34,633 bases of DNA, from the NCBI RefSeq assembly GCF_910586915.1, contig NZ_CAJULN010000028.1:1-34633 (forward strand). Direction: 5' to 3'. This DNA comes from an uncultured Bacteroides sp. (GTDB lineage Bacteria > Bacteroidota > Bacteroidia > Bacteroidales > Bacteroidaceae). Of this stretch, positions 6,868 through 15,849 are shown piece by piece. How positions within the stretch are numbered: position 1 is the first letter of the stretch; the number at the start of each line of letters is the position of its first letter. Both the position numbers and the translations under genes were made by a program. The notes below the pieces were generated by a model, which searched no databases, was not told the DNA's origin, and was given only the letters and a program-made list of their open reading frames with translations.

Positions 6868-7929
6868 CTACTCTTTGATTCGGATGCTCAATCTTGATTC
6901 GTAGACCGAATCGTCTTCCAGGCTTCCCTTCGACCAGGTGTAAGTCCCCGGATAAAGTATCTCCAACCGTCGGCTCACTTGCTCCAACCCGACACCCGAG
7001 CCGCTCTTGTCCGCCACCGTCTTTGGATGGTTGCTGTTGCGGATTTCGCAAACCACTTCTTTGTCGTTCTCCGAAATATGGATACTGATAAAACTCGGCT
7101 CGGTAGGAGAGAACCCATGCTTGAAAGCATTCTCTATCAGCGAGATGAAGATAAGCGGAGCAATGAGCGTCTGACTCTCCGGCAGAACGTCGAACCGGGT
7201 GGTTACCTGCACGTTGGGCGACAGGCGGATGCGCATCAGTTCAATGTAATTGCGGATAAAATCCAACTCCTTGCAGAGAGGAACATACGTCTGTTGGTTG
7301 TCGTACAGTACATACCGGAGAAGCCTGCTCAATTCCTGCACCGCTTCCTGCGCCTTATCGGAGTCGAAGGCTATCAGTGCATAGATGTTGTTCAGCGTAT
7401 TGAGCAGGAAGTGCGGATTCAGTTGGTTGCGCAGATTCTTCAGTTCCGCCTCCGCACGGCTTCGTTCTGCCTCTTTGCGGGCAGCCTCGTTCTGAGTCCA
7501 TCGCCCGCTCATGCGGATAGCTGCACTCAGTCCGATGGTAAAGACGAGGCTCAGCATATCTCGGATAAAGAACAGCCAGCCCGGCGGCATTCCCGGACGT
7601 TGGGGCCTGAAGGTAATGGCCGGGTCGAATGTCAGGCTTTTCCAGAGATGGAGCAATCCCCCGATGACACATAGGAAGAGGATGTTGCAGATGACATATC
7701 TTTTTGCCTGACTCTGGAAAAGGTAGCGGGGAACCAGAAAGAAATAATTGACGTAGAACACAATCATGAAAGAGAGTGGTACGGCAAGATGGCGCATATA
7801 CGCCATCCAGTTGATGTATCCGTTTCCACGTTCGACGAAGAAGAACGGGAAACCGAACATAATCCCCCAGCCGATAATGTGTATCAGTATCTCCAAAGGA
7901 CGACGTGCGGATGTGAAGTTTTGTTTCAT
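6868..7929 (-). CDS. LytS-like sensor histidine kinase
   Basis: A 353-residue membrane kinase of the PF06580 type. Four hydrophobic helices fill the N-terminal 150 residues (GWGIMFGFPFFF, PLSFMIVFYVNYFFLV, VICNILFLCVIGGLL, LSLVFTIGLSAAI), with no extracytoplasmic sensor domain. A short coiled coil (NEAARKEAERSRAEAELKNL) leads into the phospho-acceptor segment QLNPHFLLNTLNNIY. The ATP-binding part has LIENAFKHG (N box) and GSGVGLEQVSRRL (G box). The gene begins 19 bases after the MacB permease stop and precedes its cognate regulator. With no periplasmic domain, it may sense the membrane or the neighbouring exporter, as exporter-linked kinases do; that is inference. Confidence 0.93.
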   Translation of the reverse strand: MKQNFTSARRPLEILIHIIGWGIMFGFPFFFVERGNGYINWMAYMRHLAVPLSFMIVFYVNYFFLVPRYLFQSQAKRYVICNILFLCVIGGLLHLWKSLTFDPAITFRPQRPGMPPGWLFFIRDMLSLVFTIGLSAAIRMSGRWTQNEAARKEAERSRAEAELKNLRNQLNPHFLLNTLNNIYALIAFDSDKAQEAVQELSRLLRYVLYDNQQTYVPLCKELDFIRNYIELMRIRLSPNVQVTTRFDVLPESQTLIAPLIFISLIENAFKHGFSPTEPSFISIHISENDKEVVCEIRNSNHPKTVADKSGSGVGLEQVSRRLEILYPGTYTWSKGSLEDDSVYESRLSIRIKE

Positions 7930-7947
7930 AAAGACAAAGATAGCTTT

Positions 7948-9168
7948 TTATTCATATCTGATGGCTTCTATCGGGTCTAAATCTGCGGCTTTCTTGGCAG
8001 GATACCATCCGAAGAAGACACCGGTGACGGTACATACGGCAAAAGAGAGGAACACGCTCCACGGTTGGATAAAGATGGGCCAGTGTGCCACGCTCTTTAC
8101 CATCCAACTGGCTCCGCAGCCGATAATCATCCCGATGAGGCCGCCCGTGATGCTAATCAGGATGGCTTCGATAAGGAACTGGCTCAGAATGTCAACACCC
8201 CGTGCACCGACCGACATACGCAAACCGATTTCCCGGGTGCGTTCCGTGACGGATACGTACATGATGTTCATAATCCCGATACCTCCTACCACCAGCGAGA
8301 TACCCGCGATGCAGGCAAGCAGTGTCGTCATCAAATCGGTGGTGGAGTTGAGCATCGTGCTCAGTTCCTGCTGGGTGCGGATGGTGAAATCGTCGTCGTC
8401 GGCCGTTTTCAACTTGTGGTTGCGCCGGAGAATGGTGCTGATTTCGTCCGTGGCATACTCCGTCATCTCTTCGGTGAGGGCAGAGGCAAACACACCTTGC
8501 AGATAGGTGACGGCAAGCAGGCGTTTCATCACGGTGGTATATGGGGCAAGCACTACGGCATCCTGGTCTTGCCCCATAGAGTTGTACCCCTTTGCCTTGA
8601 GCACGCCGGTCACCCGGAAAGGTATCTTGTTGAAACGGATAATCTTGCCTACGGGGTCGCTTCCGTCCGGAAACAGATTGTCCACTATCGTCTTTCCTAT
8701 CACGCATACTTTCGCAGAGCTTTGGATATCTGCTTCGGTAAACATCTCTCCGTTTTCCACCGTCAACTGACGGATGTTGAGGTAATCGGTTCCTACACCG
8801 TTCACGGAAGCCGGATAGTTGTTGTTGCCGGCAATGAGCTGTCCCGATGAAGAGACATTGGGGCTGACCGCCGACAGGAAGTTGGTCTCGTCGCGCAAGG
8901 CTTCGTAGTCGGCCAGTTTCAAGGTCTGCATGGCCGACGGGTCTTGCCGCACACCGCCGCGCATATCGGCTCCCGGGTGAATCATAATCATGTTCGACCC
9001 CATCTCGGAAATCTGCTGCTGGATGCTTTTCTTCGACCCTTGTCCGATGGCAAGCATCGTGATGACGGAAGCGACACCGATGATGATGCCGAGCATGGTG
9101 AGGAAAGCACGCAGCTTGTTGTTTGCCAAAGCCCGGAGAGCTATCTTGAATAAATTGGTTCCATTCAT
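7948..9168 (-). CDS. MacB-type ABC transporter permease
   Basis: A 406-residue permease with the MacB_PCD plus FtsX layout. The N-terminal helix (FLTMLGIIIGVASVITMLAIG, residues 22-42) is followed by the signature QQISEMGSNMIMI. A periplasmic domain covers about 55-280. Three C-terminal helices near 283-400 contain GGIGIMNIMYVSVTERTREIGLRMSVGA, the coupling-helix region that contacts the ATPase. In E. coli MacB the ATPase and permease are fused; here they are separate genes 24 bases apart. It forms a tripartite efflux pump with the upstream ATPase, MacA-like and TolC-like proteins. MacB pumps use mechanotransmission to push peptides, lipids or macrolides across the outer membrane; the substrate cannot be read from the sequence. 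Confidence 0.93.
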   Translation of the reverse strand: MNGTNLFKIALRALANNKLRAFLTMLGIIIGVASVITMLAIGQGSKKSIQQQISEMGSNMIMIHPGADMRGGVRQDPSAMQTLKLADYEALRDETNFLSAVSPNVSSSGQLIAGNNNYPASVNGVGTDYLNIRQLTVENGEMFTEADIQSSAKVCVIGKTIVDNLFPDGSDPVGKIIRFNKIPFRVTGVLKAKGYNSMGQDQDAVVLAPYTTVMKRLLAVTYLQGVFASALTEEMTEYATDEISTILRRNHKLKTADDDDFTIRTQQELSTMLNSTTDLMTTLLACIAGISLVVGGIGIMNIMYVSVTERTREIGLRMSVGARGVDILSQFLIEAILISITGGLIGMIIGCGASWMVKSVAHWPIFIQPWSVFLSFAVCTVTGVFFGWYPAKKAADLDPIEAIRYE

Positions 9169-9192
9169 AATAAAAAGTTTGCTGAATAATTA

Positions 9193-9945
9193 TTACTCCT
9201 CGTCGTTTTTCGGCAAGGCCGCCAATGCTTCGGCAGCCGACAGAATCTTCGGGTTGACAGTGTCCTCTATCACATGGCCGTCGCGCAGGCGGATATTCCG
9301 GCTGCTGTATTGTGCGATTTCGGGATTGTGTGTCACGAAGATAATCGTACGCCCTTCGGCGTGGAGTTTCTGAAATAGTACGAGTATCTCGAAAGAGGTG
9401 CGCGTGTCGAGGTTTCCGGTTGCTTCGTCTGCGAGCAGTACGGCAGGATTGTTGACTAATGCACGTGCGATGGCAACCCGTTGCATCTGTCCGCCGGACA
9501 TCTGATTGGATTTGTGCTCTAAGCGTGCACCCAACCCCACGGCCTGCAACGACGCTACGGCACGGCGGCGACGTTCGGAAGCACTGACCGACGAATTGTA
9601 CATGAGCGGCAGCTCCACATTCTCCACAGCGGTTGTTTTGGGCAACAGGTTGTAGTTCTGGAACACGAATCCAATCTTGCGGTTACGCAGTATGGCGCGT
9701 TGCGACTTGCTCATCGTGCGCACGGAAATGCTGTCGAGCAGATACTCACCGCTTGTAGGTGTGTCCAGGCAACCTAATATATTAAGCAGCGTAGACTTTC
9801 CCGAACCGGAAGTGCCCATGATGGTGACAAACTCCCCTTCGTTGATTGTAAACGACACGCCCCGCAACGCATGGACCGTTTCGTCTCCCACCCGGAAGTC
9901 TCGTTTGATGTGCTGTATTTCGATTACTTTCTTCATGGTTGTCAC
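9193..9945 (-). CDS. MacB/LolD-type ABC transporter ATP-binding protein
   Basis: A 250-residue nucleotide-binding protein with every ABC motif: Walker A GTSGSGKST (44-52), Q-loop FVFQNYNLLP, signature MSGGQMQRVAIARAL, Walker B VLLADEATGNLD with catalytic Glu, and the switch His in FVTHNPEIAQY. The LDTPTSGEY and RNRKIGFVFQ segments are typical of the MacB/LolD/FtsE branch. The gene overlaps the MacA-like gene by 4 bases (ATGA). The start could be the second Met (MKKVIEI, residue 4). It energises the permease encoded next. Confidence 0.95.
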   Translation of the reverse strand: MTTMKKVIEIQHIKRDFRVGDETVHALRGVSFTINEGEFVTIMGTSGSGKSTLLNILGCLDTPTSGEYLLDSISVRTMSKSQRAILRNRKIGFVFQNYNLLPKTTAVENVELPLMYNSSVSASERRRRAVASLQAVGLGARLEHKSNQMSGGQMQRVAIARALVNNPAVLLADEATGNLDTRTSFEILVLFQKLHAEGRTIIFVTHNPEIAQYSSRNIRLRDGHVIEDTVNPKILSAAEALAALPKNDEE

Positions 9946-11171
9946 TTGTTGTTTTTCTTTTTACTTCCCGGAGGGCCGGGCATGAACGGGCTTCTTTCTC
10001 CGCCATTCTCTTTATCGGGTCCGAAGCCTGCGTGTTCTCCCAGCATAGAACCTATGGTAGCTTCGGATACCACGGTTGTTCCCTCGGCAATACCGCCGAT
10101 GATTTCCGTAGACACGCCGTTGCTGATTCCGATTTCTACCGGATGTGCCGTAAATGTGTTGCCTTCGCGTGTCCATAGCTTATGCTTGCCTTCACAGTCT
10201 TTCACGATGTCGTCGGCCCCGATGAGCGGTTGCTCCGGCACGAAACGCAGCGCTTTGTTCGGTACGGACAATACATTCTTCTTGTCGAGGATGTAAATCG
10301 TGACATTCGCGGTCAGACGCGGTTTCAGTTTCAATGCGGGATTGGGGGCGGAGATGACCACTTCGTAGGTGACCACCGTGTTTGTACTGCTGCTTGCGCT
10401 GCCCGTGCTGCCGGCATCTCCCAAGCGAATCTGTGTCACTACGCCCTCAAAGGTATCGTTGGGATAAGCGTCTACTGTGAAGCTGGCACGCTGGCCCTCC
10501 TCCACGCCGCCTATATCCGCTTCGTCTACATCGGCTACCACCTGCATCTGAGTCAGGTCTGCGGCGATGGTAAAGAGCGTCGGAGTCTCGAATCCGGAAG
10601 CAACTGTCTGTCCGGCTTCTACGTCGCGGCTGATGACAACCCCGTCAATCGGCGAAGTGATTGTTGCATACGACAAATTCCGCTCTGCTTTTGCAAGCGA
10701 CGCTTTGCTGCTGTCGTAACTGCTTTTAGCTTTCTGGTAATTGTAAAGCGCCTGTTCAAAATCCATATCGCTGACGAGGGATTTCTCATGCAGTTCTTTG
10801 TTGCGTTCGTAATTCTTCTTCTGATATTCGTATTCGGCTTTGGCACCGTCGTAGGTAGCCCGTTGCGAAGCCAGTTCGCTTTGTAGGGTGATACGGTCCA
10901 TTTCGGCTATCAACTGTCCTTTGGTCACAGTCGAGTTGTAATCGACGTAAATCTTGTCGATGATGCCCGACACCTGCGTGCCGACTTCTACTTCCGTCAC
11001 CGGTTCGATTGTTCCGGTAGCAGTCACCGAATTTGAAATGTTGCCTTTGCTGACGGTGGCAGTGGCGTACGTGACTTTGTGCTTGGCAGGCGTTCCGCCG
11101 AAGAACCCGATTCCCGCACCTGCTACCACAGCGATTGCCACGGCGACTAAGATAATCTTTTTCGTTTTCAT
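9942..11171 (-). CDS. MacA-like periplasmic adaptor (HlyD/RND family)
   Basis: A 409-residue membrane-fusion protein. One N-terminal membrane anchor (IILVAVAIAVVAGAGIGFF, residues 6-24) is followed by a barrel-sandwich half (VTATGTIEPVTEVEVGTQVSGII), an alpha-helical hairpin with coiled-coil character (about 95-170), the second lipoyl half (YATITSPIDGVVISRDVEAGQTVASG) and beta-barrel and membrane-proximal domains to about 390. The tail is basic (GSKKKNNK). It links the inner-membrane MacB pair to the TolC-like channel. The gene sits 24 bases after the TolC gene and overlaps the ATPase gene, so assembly stoichiometry is probably set by coupled translation. Confidence 0.94.
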   Translation of the reverse strand: MKTKKIILVAVAIAVVAGAGIGFFGGTPAKHKVTYATATVSKGNISNSVTATGTIEPVTEVEVGTQVSGIIDKIYVDYNSTVTKGQLIAEMDRITLQSELASQRATYDGAKAEYEYQKKNYERNKELHEKSLVSDMDFEQALYNYQKAKSSYDSSKASLAKAERNLSYATITSPIDGVVISRDVEAGQTVASGFETPTLFTIAADLTQMQVVADVDEADIGGVEEGQRASFTVDAYPNDTFEGVVTQIRLGDAGSTGSASSSTNTVVTYEVVISAPNPALKLKPRLTANVTIYILDKKNVLSVPNKALRFVPEQPLIGADDIVKDCEGKHKLWTREGNTFTAHPVEIGISNGVSTEIIGGIAEGTTVVSEATIGSMLGEHAGFGPDKENGGERSPFMPGPPGSKKKNNK

Positions 11172-11195
11172 TCGTTTTATAATGCTTTTACTGAT

Positions 11196-12593
11196 TTATA
11201 ATGCTAATTTGTCTCCTTGATAGAATTTCAACAACTGAGTATTCAGTATGGCCATGTATTTGGCCTGAAGCTGTTCTTGCCGGGCTTGCAGCAAATTGTT
11301 CTTTTCGGTAAGAAGTTCTACGGTATTCTTCATTCCTAAATTGAATTGTTCGTTCATCAGGTCGTAGCTGATTTGCGTACTTCTCAGTTTCTCGTCGGCC
11401 GCCGTGTAACGTTGCTGCGCACTATTGGCCTCCAGCCAAAGAGTCTCAATCGTTTTGTAGAGTGCCTTTTCTTCGTCAAGTAGCGACAACATACTTGTCT
11501 CGCGCTGCAATTTCGCCTTCTGTACGGCACTCTTCGTCTGACGGTTGTTGAAAATAGGCACGCTCACCGACAGGCCGATGGAGTTGTTCCATCCGTTCTT
11601 TACCTGCTCGCCGAAAGTAAAGTCGCTGCCGCTTGTATGATTGGTGCCGATGCCTGCGCTGAGGCTGATGGTAGGAAGATAGCCCGATTTGGCAATGTCG
11701 ATTCCCAAGTCGGAGGCTTCTACGCTCAGTTTGCTTGCCTCAATCTCCGGCCGGAGAGCAAGGGCGCTTGCATACACTTCTTTCTTGGCAGGCAACGGAG
11801 CAAGCACATACTCGTCGGGTAGGGTGGGGAGGTAGACATCCATTTCATGTTCCCCGTCCAGTTCGAGCAGTTGTTTCAGTTGCAGTTTGTAATCTTGTAA
11901 GGTGGCTTGCGCTGTGACGAGCTGGTAACGGTCGGTGCTGACTTGAGCCTCCAGTTGCGCCAAATCACTTTTTGCAAGGCTCCCTGCGTCCAGCAATTGC
12001 CGGCCACGGTCGCGCTGCGCAATGGAGACCTGCAACGTATGCTCGTTTACCCTGAACGATTCTGCCGCATAGAGAATCTGGATATAAACCTGTGCGACGG
12101 ATTCCTGAATCTCATTTTCGGAAGCCGCCACATCGAGTTCGGCTACCCGGTTGTTCAGTTGTTCCTGCTTGATGCTCTTTAGCCGTTTGCTGCCGTTGTA
12201 TAAAGTCCACGAAGCGTTCAGGCCGTAGTTGCCGTTATAGCTGGTTTTGCTGTTGCTGCTGATAATCTCGCTGCCGCTAACCAGGCTGCTCGTCTCCTGA
12301 TAGGGACGGTTCACCACCTGCTGGCCGGTAGAGAACGAAAGACTGGGAAACAAAGCAGCCTTCGCTGTCTTTACGTCACTCTCTGTGCTTGCTGCGGCCA
12401 CACGGTTTTTACGAATCGTAATATTCTGTTCCAGAGCGTAGTCGATGCACGCCTGCAAATCCCATTGTGCAGGGAACTTTGCCTTCGTCAGCGTATCTGC
12501 CCGGAGTGGGGCTTCCTGGGCAGACAGCCCCGGAAACAGACCTGCCCCGAGAAAGGCCATCACTGTCAATCTTTTTACATTCATCATATTCAT
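11196..12593 (-). CDS. TolC-family outer-membrane efflux protein
   Basis: A 465-residue exporter channel. The signal peptide is MNMMNVKRLTVMAFLGAGLFPGLSAQ with a probable cut after LSA. Two OEP repeats follow, beginning with WDLQACIDYALEQNITIRKNR near residue 44 and RPEIEASKLSVEASDLGIDIAKSGYLPTISLSAG in the second half. The long helices contain the usual alternating Q/A/E heptads. It is the first gene of the six-gene operon, behind a complete promoter 22 bases upstream of the start codon. Starts at Met3 or Met4 are possible and would only shorten the signal peptide. Confidence 0.93.
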   Translation of the reverse strand: MNMMNVKRLTVMAFLGAGLFPGLSAQEAPLRADTLTKAKFPAQWDLQACIDYALEQNITIRKNRVAAASTESDVKTAKAALFPSLSFSTGQQVVNRPYQETSSLVSGSEIISSNSKTSYNGNYGLNASWTLYNGSKRLKSIKQEQLNNRVAELDVAASENEIQESVAQVYIQILYAAESFRVNEHTLQVSIAQRDRGRQLLDAGSLAKSDLAQLEAQVSTDRYQLVTAQATLQDYKLQLKQLLELDGEHEMDVYLPTLPDEYVLAPLPAKKEVYASALALRPEIEASKLSVEASDLGIDIAKSGYLPTISLSAGIGTNHTSGSDFTFGEQVKNGWNNSIGLSVSVPIFNNRQTKSAVQKAKLQRETSMLSLLDEEKALYKTIETLWLEANSAQQRYTAADEKLRSTQISYDLMNEQFNLGMKNTVELLTEKNNLLQARQEQLQAKYMAILNTQLLKFYQGDKLAL

Positions 12594-12614
12594 ACTTCTA
12601 TTGGTTTACGGTAA

Positions 12615-12646
12615 CAAAAGTATGTACATACGATATGAACTGCAAA
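12615..12646 (-). promoter_or_regulatory. Promoter of the tolC-macAB-lytST-like operon
   Basis: Read leftward, TTTG (12646-12643) is followed after exactly 20 bases by TACTTTTG (12622-12615), a full Bacteroides consensus. Transcription would start near 12608, leaving a leader of only about 15 bases. No other promoter of this quality lies inside the operon. Confidence 0.7.
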
Positions 12647-12798
12647 AGCGATAGACAGAACACGGAATTTTGCCGTTGAATCATTTTTTTCTCTCGATAG
12701 GGTCATTTTATCGGAAAATTCCGCAACAATTCGGGGGAGTTGTTTGTTATCTTATAAAAGATGTATCTGTACTTATTTACAAACTATAACGACACCAT

Positions 12799-13035
12799 AT
12801 GAAGAATACACTGCTTTCTATCTGGAATTTCTATCTGGAAGGTTTCCGTAGTATGACACTTGGCCGTACGCTGTGGGTCATTATCCTACTGAAACTGTTC
12901 GTCATGTTCTTCATTCTTAAACTATTCTTTTTCCCGAATTTCCTTCGCAGCCATCCCACCGAGGCCGACAAGGGGAACTATGTGGGAAACGAGTTGATAC
13001 AACGCGCTTTCCCCGAGAAACCGACGGATTTTTAA
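12799..13035 (+). CDS. DUF4492 small membrane protein of the cyd operon
   Basis: A 78-residue protein with one hydrophobic helix (LWVIILLKLFVMFFILKLFFFPNFL, about residues 25-49) after an amphipathic N-terminus (IWNFYLEGFRSM). It matches DUF4492, which in Bacteroidetes sits directly before cydA. It ends 22 bases before cydA on the same strand. By analogy to the small CydX/CydH subunits it may stabilise the bd oxidase, but the family is unrelated in sequence and this is inference from position. Confidence 0.85.
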   Translation: MKNTLLSIWNFYLEGFRSMTLGRTLWVIILLKLFVMFFILKLFFFPNFLRSHPTEADKGNYVGNELIQRAFPEKPTDF

Positions 13036-13057
13036 CGCTTAAATTAGATATAAGATT

Positions 13058-14629
13058 ATGATTGAGAGTATTGACACTTCACTTATCGATTGGTCGAGAG
13101 CCCAGTTTGCGATGACGGCAATGTATCATTGGATTTTTGTTCCTCTCACACTCGGACTGGCAGTGGTAATGGGCATCATGGAGACGCTGTATTATAAAAC
13201 AGGCAACGAGTTCTGGAAAAAGACAGCGATGTTCTGGATGAAGCTATTCGGTATCAACTTTGCCATCGGTGTGGCAACGGGATTGATTCTGGAGTTCGAG
13301 TTCGGTACGAACTGGAGCAATTATTCGTGGTTTGTAGGAGACATTTTCGGTGCACCGTTGGCCATCGAGGGAATTCTGGCGTTCTTTATGGAAGCCACGT
13401 TTATTGCTGTGATGTTCTTCGGCTGGGAGAAGGTGAGCAAGCGTTTCCACCTCGCTTCTACCTGGCTGACCGGATTGGGGGCAACGATTTCTGCCTGGTG
13501 GATTCTCGTGGCCAACGCATGGATGCAGCATCCGGTGGGCATGGAGTTCAATCCCGATACTGTGCGCAATGAGATGGTCGATTTCTGGGCAGTGGCAACT
13601 TCGCCTGTGGCTGTCAATAAGTTCTTTCATACCGTATTGTCGGGTTGGGTGCTTGGGGCTGTGTTCGTAGTGGGCGTAAGTTGCTGGTACTTGCTGAAGA
13701 GGCGCAACCGCAGATTTGCACTTGCCAGCATAAAGATTGGCGCCCTCTTCGGGTTGGTGGCCTCGTTACTGGCAGCATGGACGGGCGACGGTTCGGGCTA
13801 TCAGATTGCGCAGACGCAGCCCATGAAGCTGGCGGCTATCGAGGGATTGTATGAAGGCGGTACGAAAGTAGGACTGGTGGGAATCGGCTTGCTGAATCCC
13901 GGGAAGAGCACCTACGACGATGGAAAAGACCCGTTTCTCTTCCGCATCGAAATACCCGGTATGCTCTCTTTCCTTGCCGAACGTGATGTGAACGGTTACG
14001 TGCCGGGCATTGCCGATATTATCGAGGGCGGTTATGAGATGAAGGACGGCACGATGGCTCTGTCGGCTGCCGAGAAGATAGAGCGGGGGAAGACGGCTAT
14101 CGGTGCTTTGGCTGCTTATCGTGCAGCAAAGAGGGCAGGCAACGAGGAGGAAGCACAGGCTGCCTATAAAGTGTTGCAGGAAAACATTCCTTATTTCGGC
14201 TACGGCTACATTAAAGACGTGAACCGGTTGGTTCCGAATGTGCCTCTCAATTTCTACGCGTTCCGCATCATGGTCATGTTGGGCGGGTATTTCATTCTTT
14301 TCTTTATGGTGGTTCTCTTCTTTGTTTATAAGAGGGATTTGAGTAGGGTGCGCTGGCTGCAGTGGACGGCTCTGCTGACTATTCCTTTGGGATACATTGC
14401 CGGACAGGCGGGATGGGTGGTTGCCGAATGCGGCCGTCAGCCGTGGGCTATCCGTGATATGCTGCCTACATCGGTCGCTATCTCGAAGTTGGAGGTAGGT
14501 TCGGTGCAGACTACTTTCTTCATATTCCTGCTCTTGTTCACGGTCATGTTGATGGCAGGAGCCGGAATTATGGTAAAGGCCATCAGGAAAGGGCCGGAGA
14601 TGGGAGATAACGTAACTATTAATCATTAA
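13058..14629 (+). CDS. cydA: Cytochrome bd ubiquinol oxidase subunit I
   Basis: A 523-residue quinol oxidase subunit that reduces O2 to water in the inner membrane. Haem and quinol residues are visible: H24 in AMYHWIFVPL (the high-spin haem ligand equivalent to E. coli H19), the Glu pair in GAPLAIEGILAFFMEATF, the His in KFFHTVLSGW, the KLAAIEG quinol-binding segment, the Met ligand in FYAFRIMVMLGG and the family block GWVVAECGRQPWAIRDMLPT. It is the short-Q-loop form usual outside Enterobacteria. In Bacteroides this oxidase lets cells consume nanomolar O2. It is followed by cydB after 12 bases. Confidence 0.97.
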   Translation: MIESIDTSLIDWSRAQFAMTAMYHWIFVPLTLGLAVVMGIMETLYYKTGNEFWKKTAMFWMKLFGINFAIGVATGLILEFEFGTNWSNYSWFVGDIFGAPLAIEGILAFFMEATFIAVMFFGWEKVSKRFHLASTWLTGLGATISAWWILVANAWMQHPVGMEFNPDTVRNEMVDFWAVATSPVAVNKFFHTVLSGWVLGAVFVVGVSCWYLLKRRNRRFALASIKIGALFGLVASLLAAWTGDGSGYQIAQTQPMKLAAIEGLYEGGTKVGLVGIGLLNPGKSTYDDGKDPFLFRIEIPGMLSFLAERDVNGYVPGIADIIEGGYEMKDGTMALSAAEKIERGKTAIGALAAYRAAKRAGNEEEAQAAYKVLQENIPYFGYGYIKDVNRLVPNVPLNFYAFRIMVMLGGYFILFFMVVLFFVYKRDLSRVRWLQWTALLTIPLGYIAGQAGWVVAECGRQPWAIRDMLPTSVAISKLEVGSVQTTFFIFLLLFTVMLMAGAGIMVKAIRKGPEMGDNVTINH

Positions 14630-14641
14630 TCCTCATAGACT

Positions 14642-15784
14642 ATGTATTTATTTCTACAACAATATTGGTGGCTGGTCGTATCCTTGCTTGGAGCCATTCT
14701 TGTGTTTTTATTGTTTGTGCAAGGAGGTAATTCGTTGCTGTTCTGTCTCGGTAAGACGGACGAACACCGTAAAATGATGGTGAACTCCACCGGACGCAAA
14801 TGGGAGTTTACGTTTACTACGTTGGTGACATTCGGCGGGGCTTTCTTCGCTTCTTTCCCGTTGTTTTACAGCACCAGTTTCGGCGGTGCTTATTGGCTGT
14901 GGATGATTATTCTTTTCAGTTTTGTGTTGCAGGCTGTCAGCTACGAGTTTCAGAGTAAGGCGGGAAATCTGTTGGGTAAGAAGACGTATCAGACTTTCTT
15001 GGTGATAAACGGGGTGGTAGGGCCTTTGTTGCTTGGCGGGGCAGTGGCTACTTTCTTCACGGGTTCCGATTTTTACATTGATAAGGGCAATATGGCGGAT
15101 ACTTTCATGCCGGTTATCAGTCGTTGGGGAAACGGTTGGCACGGGTTGGATGCACTGACGAATGTGTGGAATGTGGTTTTAGGACTGGCGGTGTTCTTTC
15201 TTGCCCGCGTGTTGGGGGCATTGTATTTTATTAATAATATAGCCGACAGGGAGCTGACGGACAGATGCAGGCGTGCGGTACGGAACAATGCTGTTCTGTT
15301 TCTTGTGTTTTTCTTGTCGTTTGTGATTCGTACGTTGGTTGCCGATGGCTTTGCGGTGAATCCGGATACGCAGGAGATTTCTATGCAGCCTTTCAAGTAT
15401 TTCACTAATTTTGTGGAGATGCCGGTGGTTTTGGTCTTGTTTCTGGCGGGGGTTGTTTTAGTGCTCTTCGGTATCGGCAAGACGTTGCTTAAGGTGACTT
15501 TCGATAAGGGTATCTGGTTTACGGGTATCGGCACGGTGCTCACCGTATTGTCGCTGCTGTTGGTGGCAGGGTATAATAACACGGCTTATTATCCGTCTTA
15601 TTCGGACTTGCAAAGCTCATTGACTCTGGCTAATAGCTGTTCCAGCCAGTTTACACTGAAAACAATGGCTTATGTCTCCATACTCGTCCCCTTTGTCATT
15701 GCGTATATTTTCTACGCCTGGCGAAGCATTGACCGCCACAAAATTACAAAAAGAGAACTCTCTGAAGGAGAACACTCTTATTGA
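14642..15784 (+). CDS. cydB: Cytochrome bd ubiquinol oxidase subunit II
   Basis: A 380-residue polytopic partner of CydA with about eight or nine membrane helices. The beginning (QQYWWLVVSLLGAILVFLLFVQGGNSLLF) matches CydB, as does GRKWEFTFTTLVTFGGAFFASFPLFYSTSFGGAYWLWMI with the usual W and FGGA pattern. It differs from Proteobacterial CydB in the extended polar loop near 230-250. It closes the DUF4492-cydA-cydB operon, and its TGA is the first part of the terminator stem. Confidence 0.95.
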   Translation: MYLFLQQYWWLVVSLLGAILVFLLFVQGGNSLLFCLGKTDEHRKMMVNSTGRKWEFTFTTLVTFGGAFFASFPLFYSTSFGGAYWLWMIILFSFVLQAVSYEFQSKAGNLLGKKTYQTFLVINGVVGPLLLGGAVATFFTGSDFYIDKGNMADTFMPVISRWGNGWHGLDALTNVWNVVLGLAVFFLARVLGALYFINNIADRELTDRCRRAVRNNAVLFLVFFLSFVIRTLVADGFAVNPDTQEISMQPFKYFTNFVEMPVVLVLFLAGVVLVLFGIGKTLLKVTFDKGIWFTGIGTVLTVLSLLLVAGYNNTAYYPSYSDLQSSLTLANSCSSQFTLKTMAYVSILVPFVIAYIFYAWRSIDRHKITKRELSEGEHSY

Positions 15785-15848
15785 ATTAAAAATTGAAGGC
15801 TGCGCAAAGGAAGAATCAGTACCATTGCGCAGCCTTTAATTTTTAATT
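15784..15848. terminator. Long bidirectional terminator between converging operons
   Basis: Bases 15784-15807 pair with 15825-15848, 24 base pairs with a single G-T wobble, around a 17-base loop. The core is GGCTGCGCAA/TTGCGCAGCC, flanked by A runs on the left and T runs on the right. The palindrome fills the whole gap between the cydB stop (15784) and the end of the leftward dehydrogenase gene (15850), so it terminates both. Confidence 0.92.
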
Positions 15849-15849
15849 G

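Noticed and set aside
7766..8850. Plus-strand frames of 246 and 261 codons
   Set aside because: They are antisense to the kinase and MacB permease genes, whose domains are intact.
13766..14626. 286-codon minus-strand frame
   Set aside because: It is antisense to cydA, whose motifs are complete; the translation is His/Gln-rich low-quality sequence.
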